Shown in pieces: positions 11,461 to 22,184 of a DNA stretch of 64,000 nt; position 1 is the stretch's first letter; each line of letters begins with the position of its first letter. A program made the translations under genes and the position numbers. The notes under the pieces are model-generated. The model ran no database searches and was not told the DNA's origin. It worked only from the letters and a program-made list of their open reading frames with translations. Source of the stretch: Gongronella butleri (Eukaryota > Mucoromycota > Mucoromycetes > Mucorales > Cunninghamellaceae); the NCBI GenBank assembly GCA_025201375.1, contig JAIWZP010000080.1:1-64000 (forward strand). Direction: 5' to 3'.

Positions 11461-12639
11461 TCATTTTACTGTAGCAATGCAAAACACTTATTGAACCAGC
11501 CGCTGCTCGATAAAATGCGCGATTTTCCCGCTTTTTGGCATTTTTGCTGTTTTGCACACAAATAAAGAAATTCATCCGCCCATGTTTCAATCTCAATGAA
11601 ATTGACGCGTGCTATCATTTCAATATCTGGAGCACCCCGCTACACTACACGAAAACGTACACATTTACCTTTCAAACCCCAAATAGCGTGTTTTTCAGAC
11701 TTTGCTGGCTTGTTGTGCCTCCAGAATTTTTTTTACAGCCTACCTGCCCGCTGATGAAAAGTGCACCACGGCACGGACTACAGCCCAGTGCTCGCAACAG
11801 GTCCACCCGATTTTTTTTTGAGTCTGCAGATTCCAAAAACCTTCAGTTTGCCCTATTGTTCATTCATCTCGCCGTCTGCTTTGGTCGATCCCGCTCAAAA
11901 ACACCTGCATCGCATTCAGCGCAAAAATTGCAACAAAACAGCTTAAACTTCCAAAGCGCTACGACCACTTTTGAAAAACTCAGGGGTCACTCAGGGGTCA
12001 CACATTTCAATCTCAGAAAATGCCAAAATTGGGGAATTTCGAACTCCGAGTGATCACTGCATCCCAAACAGGTAAGTCCGACGATTTGCCATTGGCTGTC
12101 AAAATGGCAGGCCGCCCCAGCTTTAGGAAAAATGCCCAAAGAGCGACGCATGAACGCCGATCAACTGAGAAAAATTGCTCACTTTGAGCAAGATTTTTTT
12201 TGCAAAAATTTAAGGTTTGCCGCTTCCAAATTACTGTAGGTGCGTGGATTGCATGGAATTTTTATTTTTTTCTTAGTTTTTTATTTTTTTTATTTGCACA
12301 TTTTTGTGCGCTGACTGGACTGCAGGTTGGCGACATGGCCGATGCAAAAAGTTCGAACGCAAGCTAGCGCGCTGCAAGTTATCCCATTAGATGCTTTGAT
12401 CCCTGTTTGTTAGTAAAACTGGAATAAAAATCACATGTTTATTAGACCGTTATCGAGCAAGTTGCGATCAAAGATTTTGATGAAAAAGTGATCTTTCTCT
12501 GCGATTTTTAACCATTCATCGGTGAAACTGGTTTCACTCGATGGAGATTCAACAAGTGCCTTCGACACGTTAAAAGCGCTACGTGATATCCAATCCGTTG
12601 CCGAGAACATCGAGGTTGAATTTTTTTGCAATGTTTGAA

Positions 12640-13300
12640 CGGCTTTCACAAGCGTACAAAGGTCACGTATCGAGCAAACAAACATTCCGGAAATGACGTT
12701 CGAGAATGTCTCTTTTGAATGGTGCCAGCTTCATGGCGATCGAAGTAGAATTGACCAAGACCATTGTCAAAATTTTGAAAATGTCGATATTGTGGATTCA
12801 TCTGCCCAACGACCCGATTGACCTCGGGTTTTCGACGACTTGTTAAAAAAAGCGCGTAGGAATATCCCACTGCAAATATTTGGAGAGATGATCCAATAAA
12901 GGTTTGCGGATTTTAATATTGAATTTGAGGAAAAGCTTTGAAAAATTGCGAAAATTTCAAGTCGGTTGGCTGATCTCTGGTTTTCTAAAGATTTTTGCAA
13001 ATTAACGCGCGGAAATGATCAATGGCACTGCTTTGGCAACAATCCAACCCTTGCTTTTGGCGTTCGGATCAAATTTGTACAATTTCGTGAAATTGGCGAT
13101 TACCTCGACAACGACCTGATCGACTTCCGGTTTGCAATTTTTCTTGAAAACAAGAGGCGCGACTCGTCCAAGTGGTAAAATTTCGCGATGATTAAAGTAC
13201 GATTTCACCGCGAAATGATTTTTTTGAAAAAGCCGCCACAGCCAATTTTTCAGCAATGTCAATTTTGTCTCCAGGCCAATCGATCGACATTAAGGTTTTA
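12640..13300 (-). repeat. Cluster of diverged ~150-165 bp repeats (KPEV type)
   Basis: Three neighbouring segments centred near 12800, 12965 and 13110 share a DNA theme (CGAC..CTGAT..ACTTC.GGTTT) and, read on the minus strand, related peptides: RRKPEVNRVVG, NQRSANRLEIF and KKNCKPEVDQVVVE, each followed by a similarly spaced F..F/F..L..F pattern. A fourth, weaker copy lies near 13940 and a fifth at 31.15-31.35 kb. Stop codons interrupt them. Origin and function unknown. Confidence 0.5.
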
Positions 13301-14679
13301 ATTCATGTCTGAGAAGAGAGGAGCCAAATCCTATAGGTGGGGAAGTTTCGTGGCGCTGCAACTAGTCTTTGGTGGTGAAATATTTTTTTTCGAATTTAGG
13401 AAAAAAAAGGTTGGTCAGGTCAAAATGCACCTGGAGGGTTCCCCGCTTGAGAGGTTCAGGCTCGGCCAGAAAATCCAAATCCGTTTGGCAACCTACACAC
13501 CAGCGCTTGGAGAGTTATGTCACTGGATGTATTGACCCTCTCTTTCCAAGCAATGTGCAATAAAAACCGAGGGGTGACTTGACGGATCGCGAGAAAAAAG
13601 CGATCAAAGACAAATTTCAGAAACTTGAATTTCTCGACCTGTTTTGGTCGTACGTCAGTGAAATTGGTCGCTTTTGACAGAGAATCCCATTTTGCATCTT
13701 TTGTCACTACATGCTTGCCGTGGGTTACCTTGTTCCTTCTCCAGAAAATTGGAGTTGAAATTTTAAATCTGGCGTCACAGGTGTACAAAGGTTGCGCATC
13801 GGCTTTGCAGGGGTGGAACAAAATGTCCGCCGCGCTCGTCTCATTCCACCTGTAAGTTTTTTTTCAACTTGATCAATTCAGATTTTAACGCGCCAGAATT
13901 CAAAATATGACTTTCTCGAGAGATATCGATTTTCTCGTCAACGGCCCCATTAACCGCCGGGTTTTATTTTGTTTTCGAAAAGCAAATAGCCAAAACGCAC
14001 AAATGACAATAAGTTTTATCTTTTATGGCCGTGCGGGTGTAAACTTTGCGAATAAGTGAGACAAAAGATAGGGTTTTTAATCTGAAAACAGAGTGAAAAG
14101 AAAAGGAAAAGGGGAAATCTAAATAAGGTGGGATTTTATAGGCGAAAAAATGGGTGTGTGGCAGATTCACCGGCCGACACCGGACTCTCAGCTCGGTCTG
14201 AGCTCAAGCTCTAGGCACGTTGGTGCGGCGCCCTGTCCACAATGCACACAATGTGCATTGACGCGCCTAGCACCCCACAATTGGCGTGCCTGGCTGATTG
14301 AGCTCATTGTTCTCGTTGTTCACAGCGGGCACTTGATAGCGAGCAGTGTTGATTTTCATACTGTAAATAGGAATATTCTACTGTAGATTTCTAGTGATTA
14401 TTCAAGGAGGGTGGTCAGTGTCAAGCGTCAGGCGCATGAATTCGAAGAGCGTCAGGGAGCGCATTTTTCGACTAGATCGCGAGTTATCACACACCGAAAA
14501 TGTCGCCAAACCGACCTATTTTTGTACCACAGACTGTAATTCACCCGGATCTCGTATTTTTCACCGATCTCCAATGTCGCGCTCTCGGTAGGATATTCTC
14601 TTTCGGATGGCGTGTGTTTCAGGGCATGGCGACGGTTTTTCGTTGAATAATCCAAGGAGCAAAGTCAAGACCATCAAAC

Positions 14680-14967
14680 CCTAAACAATTACATTTACGC
14701 CAAGCCCAGTCGATGGAACACTGGTTATTACTGCATTTTCACCAGTGATAGTTGAGTGCTTACCATGCGGTTGAATAGCGCGGCGTTTCGATGGTCTTGA
14801 TTTTACAGTACAAGTTTCAAGTTCTCGACTGCACCCTTTGGAAAATTCGTGGTTTTGAAAATGCACCTTTGCCGGCCATCCAATGCTTGCAATGCCTCGA
14901 CAATGGGCTCATTCGACGCATTGAGTCTTGTTTGAAAAATCAAAAGGGCTCTTCTCTCACGATCCGC
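14680..14967 (-). repeat. SNEP-type relic repeat, copy 4 (partial)
   Basis: On the minus strand the frame reads SNEPIVEALQALDGRQRC, then FKTTNFPKGAVENLK, then a stop, and in another frame ENAVITSVPSTGLGVN. These align with the same segments, in the same order, in the relics at 26.2-26.6, 47.0-47.5 and 55.35-55.6 kb. Only the first half of the element is present here. Confidence 0.6.
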
Positions 14968-15627
14968 CGATGTGAGCTGAAGCAGCTCGAAAAAAAGAAT
15001 TTAATTTGAAAAAATATGGATTGCTCCATCGGTTCTCGTTAAACACAGGTGAAACTAATTTCACTTGATGGTAGAGGCTTGAATTCTGCATCTTTTCCCC
15101 CCGCAGCACGCCCTCACTCGTCATGGCCGATAACGAGCAATTGATCATCCCCCTTTTGATTAGATTTTGACAGCATGCGCGATGTTTGTACACCTGGTCA
15201 GGCGAGCTGCGGTTGGGCCTGATGCCGAGAACGACTGATCAGCGGCAGGCGTCACGGGGTTGGTGGGATGACACCTGAGGGAGGGGCTGATTCGGTTCTT
15301 TTTTTTTCGTTTATTGATGGCCGATGCTTCATTGGTGGCGGATAGTGGGATGAACTAGCCGCGCCGACCATTGCTGCGGTCGGTTCATTTGTTGGGCAAA
15401 TCCGTAGTGGGGGTGCAGGGCCGGAATTGGCACATGTCTTTCAGCTGAGGGTGGGTGGTGATTGGCTGGATTGACCGGGCCAGCGAGCGACGAGCGAGGG
15501 GGCCGTGGGCAACCAAAAAAAAAAAAAGAAAAAAGGGAATAAGACTTTTTGCTTGACTTGCTTTTTCTTCCTTGTTTGTCTTAGTCATCCTGCCGTTTTT
15601 TTGCTTTTTACACTTTCTTGTATTGCC

Positions 15628-16208
15628 ATGCCTCTGAGCGCCGTTGTAAAGCAAGCTGCCGTCAATACCACGCGAACGACCGGATCGAAGCTACGATTAA
15701 GAAAGGCGCCACTTGTGCTGGTAAGTTGACTTTTGCAGTAAAAAAGAACACAATGACAGGGACCGGGACGAAAACGATATGCTGACGCCTGGTTCTCCTT
15801 TAGACACCGGCCGCCGTCGACCGTCTAAAGAACCTGACACACGGTGATGAGCCGCGCTACCTGCGTGTTGGTGTCAAGACCAAGGGGTGCTCGGGCAACT
15901 CATATATGCTCGAATTTACGGACAAAAAGGACAAGTTTGACGAGGTGGTGCAACAGGACGGTAAAAAAAGACACCCACTCTTAAAAAAACGAATTGGCCC
16001 CTCCCTCCTTCACGTTTTGTCATTCAATGGCTCATTTTTGGATGTCTCTTTTATAGGTGTGACGGTGCTCGTGGATTCCAAGGCGCTGCTGACCGTTCTT
16101 GGCTCCGAAATGGACTTTGTCGAGGATAAGTTGTCGTCGCAATTCGTGTTCCACAACCCCAATGTCAAGGGCACCTGCGGCTGTGGCGAGAGCTTCTCGT
16201 TGAGGTGA
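15628..16208 (+). CDS. ISA1: Iron-sulfur cluster assembly protein 1 (A-type carrier)
   Basis: Three exons, 15628-15720, 15804-15960, 16057-16208; 133 aa. The HesB/IscA fold is seen from TPAAVDRLKNL to the end, with the three cluster-binding cysteines in VKTKGCSGNSYMLEF and KGTCGCGESFSL, and the ISA1-type EMDFVEDKLSSQFVFHNPN segment just before the CGC motif. Isa1 works with Isa2 and Iba57 in the mitochondrial matrix to build [4Fe-4S] clusters. The first 30 residues are Arg/Lys-rich without acids, consistent with an import presequence. It is followed at 271 bp by RPS21 in the same direction. Confidence 0.93.
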
Positions 16209-16479
16209 ATTTTCTTCGCGCAATTGCCCCTCTTTATCCCTCTTTTCTTCATAGATGAGCCTGCCCATCCCTCCATAGATTCCTCCCTTTGTACAGTATT
16301 CGCATTGAAATAAAAAAGGCGCCTATTTTTTGTTGCCCTGCCTTTTTTTTTTTTTTTTTTTTTTTTCGTCTGTCGGAATGACAAAAGCCGGCGTCGGATG
16401 GCCGCTCTTCATTTTGCTCCTTCTTCTTCCTCTGTTGTTGCCAGCCCAACCCTTAACTTTTTGGACATAAATACATATC

Positions 16480-16571
16480 ATGGAAAACACCGAAGGCCGC
16501 CTCGTTGACCTCTACATCCCTCGCAAGTGGTAAGTTTAGCGTCTAGACGAAGAAAAAGGGGCTCAATTTCT

Positions 16572-16613
<42 letters not shown>

Positions 16614-16946
16614 GTCTTCAACAAGCTCTGCGACCAACCGCCTGATCACCGCCAAGGACCACGCCTCTATCCAGCTGAACATCGCCGACGTTGACGCTGA
16701 GGGCCGTGCTCTGAACACGTTTGGCACCTATGCCCTGTGTGGCTATGTGCGCAAGGAAGCCGAGGCCGACGACTCTATCAACCGCCTGGCCACGCAAGAC
16801 GGCTGTAAGTTGTCACTCTTTTTTTTTTTTTTTTTCTGTGTGTGTGCGAGGGAGAGTGACCGAGGCAATTGACGCTCTGTTTCTTTTTTTTTTTTTTTTG
16901 TTTTGCAATTGTAGACTTGAAGAACGTGTGGTCGTACCAGCAATAA
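16480..16946 (+). CDS. RPS21: 40S ribosomal protein eS21
   Basis: Three exons, 16480-16529, 16626-16804, 16915-16946; 86 aa, the normal length. The sequence [16 protein letters not shown] + [19 protein letters not shown] ... [20 protein letters not shown] ... [11 protein letters not shown] matches eS21 end to end. The first intron contains a 37-base T run (16575-16611) and ends in ACAAG. The last exon carries only ten coding triplets plus stop. Part of the small ribosomal subunit near the mRNA exit region. Codirectional with ISA1 and PSO2 but with its own leader. Confidence 0.96.
16575..16611 (+). repeat. 37-base T tract inside RPS21 intron 1
   Basis: Uninterrupted T run about 14 bases before the 3' splice site; an extreme polypyrimidine tract. 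Length may be affected by sequencing error. Confidence 0.9.
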
Positions 16947-17164
16947 GTCGGTGGCCATCCGGCCAGCATTGCTTCAATTGCTCACTTCAAAATAAAAAAG
17001 GTCCTCTCCAGTCCATGGAAGGCTTTTTGTCTCAATTGAGGGAGCCATTTGTTTTGTGTGAGAGCGGAGGTCTATTTCAATTTTTTCAAAACCGACATGA
17101 GGCGTAGCAATTGTTCTTTTCCCCTTCCTTTTCCCCTTTTTCCCACTCTTTATTTTGTTTTTGT

Positions 17165-19286
17165 ATGATGGCCAAAGGAGGAGAAGCGAGCAGCGGTCTT
17201 ATTAGCACGTATTTTGCGCGTGCGTCCAAGGAGGTGGTAGAGGTAACGGCGGTCAAGGATGAAAACGAGGCGTCAGAGCTGCCTCTACCTTGCACACCGG
17301 GGCCCGACTCTCAGCAATACGAGTCTGATCTTGCGCAAGCTATGGAGCTGTCGCTGGAGGCGCTGCAGGAGCAACAATGTCCCGTGTGCGACGCGTTTAT
17401 GCGCCTGTCGTTGCAGGATTTTGAGACGCATATTAACGAGTGCCTGGACAATGACAATTTATCGCCTATCACCTCGTACCATGGCGAAGACGACGTTGCC
17501 ACCGCACCGCTCAGCCAGGAATTAGCAGCTACAACGCTCGACACCACCCCCACTGCCGAAATTCCGCCCGCCACACCACCATCACCACAGGATACCACCA
17601 ATTTCAAGGATGACACGTCCACGCCATCGCCGCCGCGCCGCAAACCCGTCCCCGAGTACAAATGGCTCAAAGGTAAATCGCAAGAAAATGGAATTGGAGG
17701 TCCGCAGGCGCAAACACGCGCTCCTGTTTCTGTTTTTTTTTTTTTTTGCTTCGCCACATGACGCGTCTTTTTTTTCTCGAGCCTGGCGATTGACACGCGT
17801 CTCCTTTTTACTTTTTGCCATTAGATACATCGTTTGTGGTGGATGCGTTCTCGTACGGCGCGATTGAAGGGTGCACCGGGTACTTTTTGACGCATTTCCA
17901 TAGGTAAGTGGACATTTTTTGATAAAAAGGGGTCGATTAATCCCTTTGTTTCTATAGCGACCACTATGGCGGTCTGACGAAACGATGGGAGCATGGGCCG
18001 ATTTACTGTTCAAAGGTGACTGCGAATCTTGTGCAGATGCAACTAAAGGTGGATCCCTCGTTTTTGCACGTTTTGCCCATGGACACGACGACGCAAGTCA
18101 GCGACACGGTCAAGGTTGGGCTGATTGACGCGAACCATTGCCCTGGGTCTGTTTTACTCGTGTTTGATGTGCTGCGTGCGTCGGATGGCAAGTGGGTGCG
18201 ACATTTGCACACGGGCGATTTCCGCGCCAACCCGCGCATGTGCCTGCACCCGCTGCTCGCGCAGCCATCGAATCCGCCCATTGACACACTCTACCTGGAT
18301 ACCACGTACTTGCAAGCCAAGTACAGCTTCCCTGCGCAAGAAGAATGCATCGATGCCGCGGCGCGTGTCGTCCACGACCACATTCACGCAACATCATCGC
18401 GTGTTCCTTCGCTGCTGGACCAATGGGTGTTCAAAACACCCGCCACTCTTACCCCGGACCAAATCGACACACGCAGGCGTAACCTGCTTATCGTCGTCGG
18501 CACCTATACCATTGGCAAGGAGCGTGTTTTCCATCGTAAGTGGCCTTTTTGAAAGAAAATGGAGCAAGAATACCTTTTATTGATTTTTAATTTTTTTTTT
18601 TACCCTCTCCCTTTGGCGCGGCTAGACCTGGCCAAACAATTTGGCAGCAAGATCTTTGTCACTGAGCAAAAGCGGCGTATCCTTCTTTGTCAAGAAAATC
18701 CTGATTTGGAAAGCCTGATTACCACGGAGCAAGAGGAAGCACAGGTCCATGTGCTGCCATTGATGGATCTCAAAGCTGACGTAAGGACGAATTGAGAGAG
18801 AAAAAGAGGGAAAAAAAAGCTCCATGCATGTTAATTGAACCCATGATTCTGCTTATTATTTTTTTTTTGGGGGTGGCGAATCAGAACATGCACGCGTACC
18901 TGAAGAGTCTTTCGCATCGTTTCACGACATTGATGGCGTTCAAACCGACCGGCTGGGCATTCAAGGCACCTACGACGCTTGCGACAGAGATGGAGGTCGG
19001 GTCGCTGGCGTACGTGACGCAGGCGCCGGCCAAGCGCGATGTGGAGATTGCGCAGCAATACTCGTCCAACACGGTCAAGATTTACGGCGTGCCCTACTCG
19101 GAACACTCGAGTTTCCGCGAGCTCGCGTCGTTTGTCGCCAGTCTGCACATCAAGCACATTGTCAACACGGTGCCCTCATCCTCGGAGCGACTGCAGCAAA
19201 AGATGGACCATTATTTGGCAAAGTGGCAGCGCGAAAAGCCTACAGATGTTCAGATCGTGCCTTTTGTCGCTGAATCGCACTGGTAA
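17165..19286 (+). CDS. PSO2: DNA interstrand cross-link repair nuclease Pso2/Snm1
   Basis: Five exons, 17165-17672, 17825-17903, 17958-18535, 18626-18780, 18885-19286; 573 aa. A UBZ4-type zinc finger lies at residues 72-93 (C72, C75, H89, C93). The metallo-beta-lactamase motif THFHSDHYGG is at 192-201, split over the exon 2/3 junction, with later HCPGS, HTGDFR and LDTTY motifs. The beta-CASP part carries KIYGVPYSEHSSF and KHIVNTV. The enzyme is a 5'-3' exonuclease that trims past cross-links in the nucleus. Before the UBZ finger is a UIM-like stretch (ESDLAQAMELSLEAL, about 53-67) and a PIP-like GLISTYF at 11-17. Exon 3 begins with HSD, joined in phase. Length is shorter than human SNM1A because the N-terminus is compact. 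Confidence 0.95.
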
Positions 19287-20494
19287 ATGGCACTCTTTCT
19301 CCTTTTCCCCCCTCCTTTTACTTGGTTTTACCTCGTTTTAACGTCTCTATCTATCGCGTCCATGCTTCTGAATAAAGTAAAAAAAAAAAAAGGGCTTATT
19401 TATTCGCGCACACACCCATGTTCTTTTCGGGGGCGGGCTTATCAGGGGCAAAAAAAAAAAGAGCCAGGGAACGCCGATTTGTCAAAACTCGTGCTTTTAA
19501 AAATGTGGCCTGTGCAGCTTTTTTGCAATTATTAAGGGGCGGGCAGAGGCAGCGTGTGCGCGCGCAAGGATTAGAAAGGGATTAGATAAAAAGGGGCACG
19601 TCATTGAAATTGCAGCCGCGAAACAAAAAAAAATCGGACTGCATGATCTTTTGGCCATGACACGTCTTTCGCGCGGGCGTTGAAAGTGATTTATGCAGCT
19701 TGTACCCGCACACGAGGTATCTCCTTTTTTTTTTTTGCGTGCGCCATGATCAACGCAGGGCTCTATTTATGATGATTTCCAAGAGCGTGTAACTTTAATA
19801 TGGAACAATGAATGGCTGCTCCCCTTTGTGGTGCGTGCGAGAGAGCGTGTGTGAAGTAAAAAGGGGGGGGGACTGGGGGGAGGCGAGGTGGGAGGCAACC
19901 AGGGAGCTCTTTTTTTTTTTTTTCTCACGTTGACGCTTTAGGATGACGTTGTCTCTCACTCTCACTCTCTCTGTTGCGCGCACACCCACACCCACACTGC
20001 CGTGATTTGCCTTGCTACTCCTCGATCAAGACAAGGAACCAATCACGCACCACGCCCCCATTGCAAAATGAGGTGCTCAAAATAGAGGGCATGGCCAGAA
20101 AACACGCAAAAAAACAGGCATGTTGATGAAACATGATTATTTGGAGGATGAAAGTTGAAAGTGAGTTTAGAGTCTTTGCTTTTCCCTACTTTGCTTATAA
20201 AAGGAAACAAGCCCAAAAAAAAAAAAGTGGGTGGGTGCGCAAAAGAACCTTTTTTTTTTTTTTTCCTCTTTCTTCCTCTCTTCTTCTCACCCATTATTTT
20301 TTTTTCTTCTTCCTCCCCTTGTGTCGACGTTTAGCGCGCTTGTTGGACTCTCGTTTGTGTGTTTGCACCTCCTTTTTCTTATAGTCTTTATTTTTCCACA
20401 TTTATCTCTTTTTTGCTTTTATTTAATCCTTACTGGTCGACGTTTCGTACTTTTTTTTCTGCGCCGCCTCTCCCCCCTTTTTTTATTTTCCACC
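19287..20494. other. Intergenic region / long bHLH promoter
   Basis: About 1.2 kb without a gene. Likely includes the PSO2 3' end (AATAAA at 19370) and a long pyrimidine-rich leader for the bHLH gene (20250-20490, strongly T/C-rich). A G-rich run at 19865-19885 and CT repeats at 19950-19970 are present. Confidence 0.5.
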
Positions 20495-21521
20495 ATGTAT
20501 TCGCCGTCGCAACCCGAGTTGAAACGAGAATTCAAGGCAGCAGGGACGTTTTCGCCGCCGCCAGACCCTGGGACGATGGTGGCGCCGCCACCATCGACGG
20601 GCGGTCATGGATTTATGCACCAGCGACAATCGAGCTTTGGCGGGATGGGCACGCCGCAGCCGACACGAGCCAGCATCGGCGGTTACAATGACCCAATGCA
20701 CCCGACATCACAGCCGCCGCCACAACATCAACAACATCATCAGCAGCAGCAGCAACAACAGCAGCCACCGCCACCATCGTGGCTCAATAGCCATCCGTAC
20801 CCGTCGCCACACATTGTGTCGCCATCCAATTCCACACCGCACCCCACGAGCATCCCGTCCACCAAGACGAGCACATCGACCGCATCGTCCAATGCGAGCG
20901 CGCCACACGTGAATGATTTTGTCAATGACGACGATGAGACACAGCAGAGGCAGTGAGGCTCACAAAAGAAAGAAGAGAGGGAGAAAAGGAGAAACAGAGG
21001 TGCTCAATCTTTTTTTTTCCCATAGCATGCAAGAAATCATTGAAAAGCGACGACGACGACGCGAATCGCATAATTTAGTAGAGCGGCGCCGGAGGGACAA
21101 CATCAATGAGCGGATCCAAGGCAAGGATGAAACGATTCAGGAACAATGAGGGTTTTCGGGGAAAAAGGGGGAGGGGGCTGACCCAAAAACCCATTTTTTT
21201 TCGTCTTTTTTAATAGAATTGTGTACCATGCTTCCCCAGCACTTGTTGGACGCGACAACGGCGCATCCACACCTGATTGCAGGCGGGCAGCATCGGTCGC
21301 CCAACACAATCAACAAGGGCACCATCTTGCGGCTGTCTGTGGAGCACATTCGGCAGTTACAGGATCAGGTGCTGCAATACCAGGCGCGCATCAAGGAAAT
21401 GGAGCAATTCCTCACCACGTCCAAGCTTGTACCACCGCCATCCTTTGCCGACTATCCTTTGCCGTCGTCGTCCCAGCACCCGCCACCACCGTTCTCATCC
21501 GCCTTTCCCAACGCCATGTGA
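20495..21521 (+). CDS. bHLH transcription factor (E-box type)
   Basis: Three exons, 20495-20952, 21026-21120, 21217-21521; 285 aa. Residues 1-150 are Pro/Gln/His/Ser-rich and disordered with a Gln run. The basic region ESHNLVERRRRDNINERIQ begins at 166 and has the H168-E172-R176 triad typical of CACGTG-binding class B factors. Helix 2 (TINKGTILRLSVEHIRQLQ) leads into a short coiled coil (LQDQVLQYQARIKEMEQFL), and a Pro-rich tail ends the protein. The loop is long (AHPHLIAGGQHRSPN). The second intron starts GC, not GT (21121-21216); only this splice restores ERIQ-ELCTMLP, a strongly conserved junction in fungal bHLH proteins. Target genes cannot be told. Confidence 0.9.
21121..21216 (+). other. 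GC-AG intron in the bHLH gene
   Basis: Donor AAG|GCAAGG, acceptor TAATAG. No usable GT exists between the conserved NINERIQ and the in-frame stop after GKDETIQEQ. GC-AG introns are a known minor class with otherwise strong donor consensus, as here. Confidence 0.8.
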
Positions 21522-22184
21522 AATATTGAAATTGTGAATATCCGTCCTCTTTTTCCCCTCGTTTATCCCCCCCCATTTTTTCTTCCCATTCTTTCTTATT
21601 GAATGAGCCTTTTATTTTTTTACACCCTGTCGCAGTACCTATTATTGAAAATAAAGAATTGACACCCCACACACACACCTGATTTTGTGATTTTTGCCCA
21701 TGTTTGCCCAGTTTTTCCCTGTAAATGTAAAAAAAGTGGCCATTGTACGTTCCCTTTTTCATTTTTTCATCTGTCGCCAATTGATGCCTTTGAGCTTCTC
21801 GTCACGCATTTATGCAATTTTAGACTTTTGGCGTGATGATCCTGGTGATCTTGGCCGATCCGTGTTGTACAAGGGCGGGAAAGCCGCTCATTTGCAGCGT
21901 TGTTTCTCCACATCCAACAAGTCCATTATGGAAATGTTCACGGGTCGCCGCGGCGGCATGCCCATCAAAGAAAAAAAAAAAAAAAAGGAGCGGGGCGTGA
22001 AAAAGGGGCCCCCAGGGCGGATTTTTTTTTTTGTGTGAGCTGTTGTTTTTTTGGTGGCTGCCAATACAAGTAGGGGGGGGCGGCTCTTTTTTTTTTGTTC
22101 TTTTGTCTCTCTCCATTCTTTTTCTTTGACAGCTCGTTTCTCTCTCTCTATTTTTTTCTTCTTTTTTTTTTTTAATTGTCTCTT
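21522..22184. other. Intergenic region
   Basis: 660 bp. AATAAA at 21650 fits the bHLH mRNA end. Homopolymer-rich (A at 21970-21987, T at 22153-22172). The plus frame at 21694-22038 has low-complexity ends and is not supported as a gene. Confidence 0.5.

Larger units (their letters stand above)
10682..15627. other. Gene-free repeat-rich region
   Basis: Nearly 5 kb with no supportable gene. Base composition is more AT-rich than neighbouring coding DNA. It contains a (GA)n tract (10973-10998), TACTGTA-type motifs (11367, 11467, 12233), a direct repeat of CTCAGGGGTCA near 11980, the KPEV-type diverged repeats (12.7-13.3 kb), one partial SNEP-type relic (14.68-14.97 kb), and two copies of a GTGAAA-palindromic segment (12522 and 15051). 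The last 300 bp are the ISA1 promoter. Confidence 0.6.

Noticed and set aside
11535..12053. 172-codon plus frame in the 10.7-15.6 kb gap
   Set aside because: Low-complexity Phe/Ser mix, no motif, and lies in repeat-rich AT-biased DNA.
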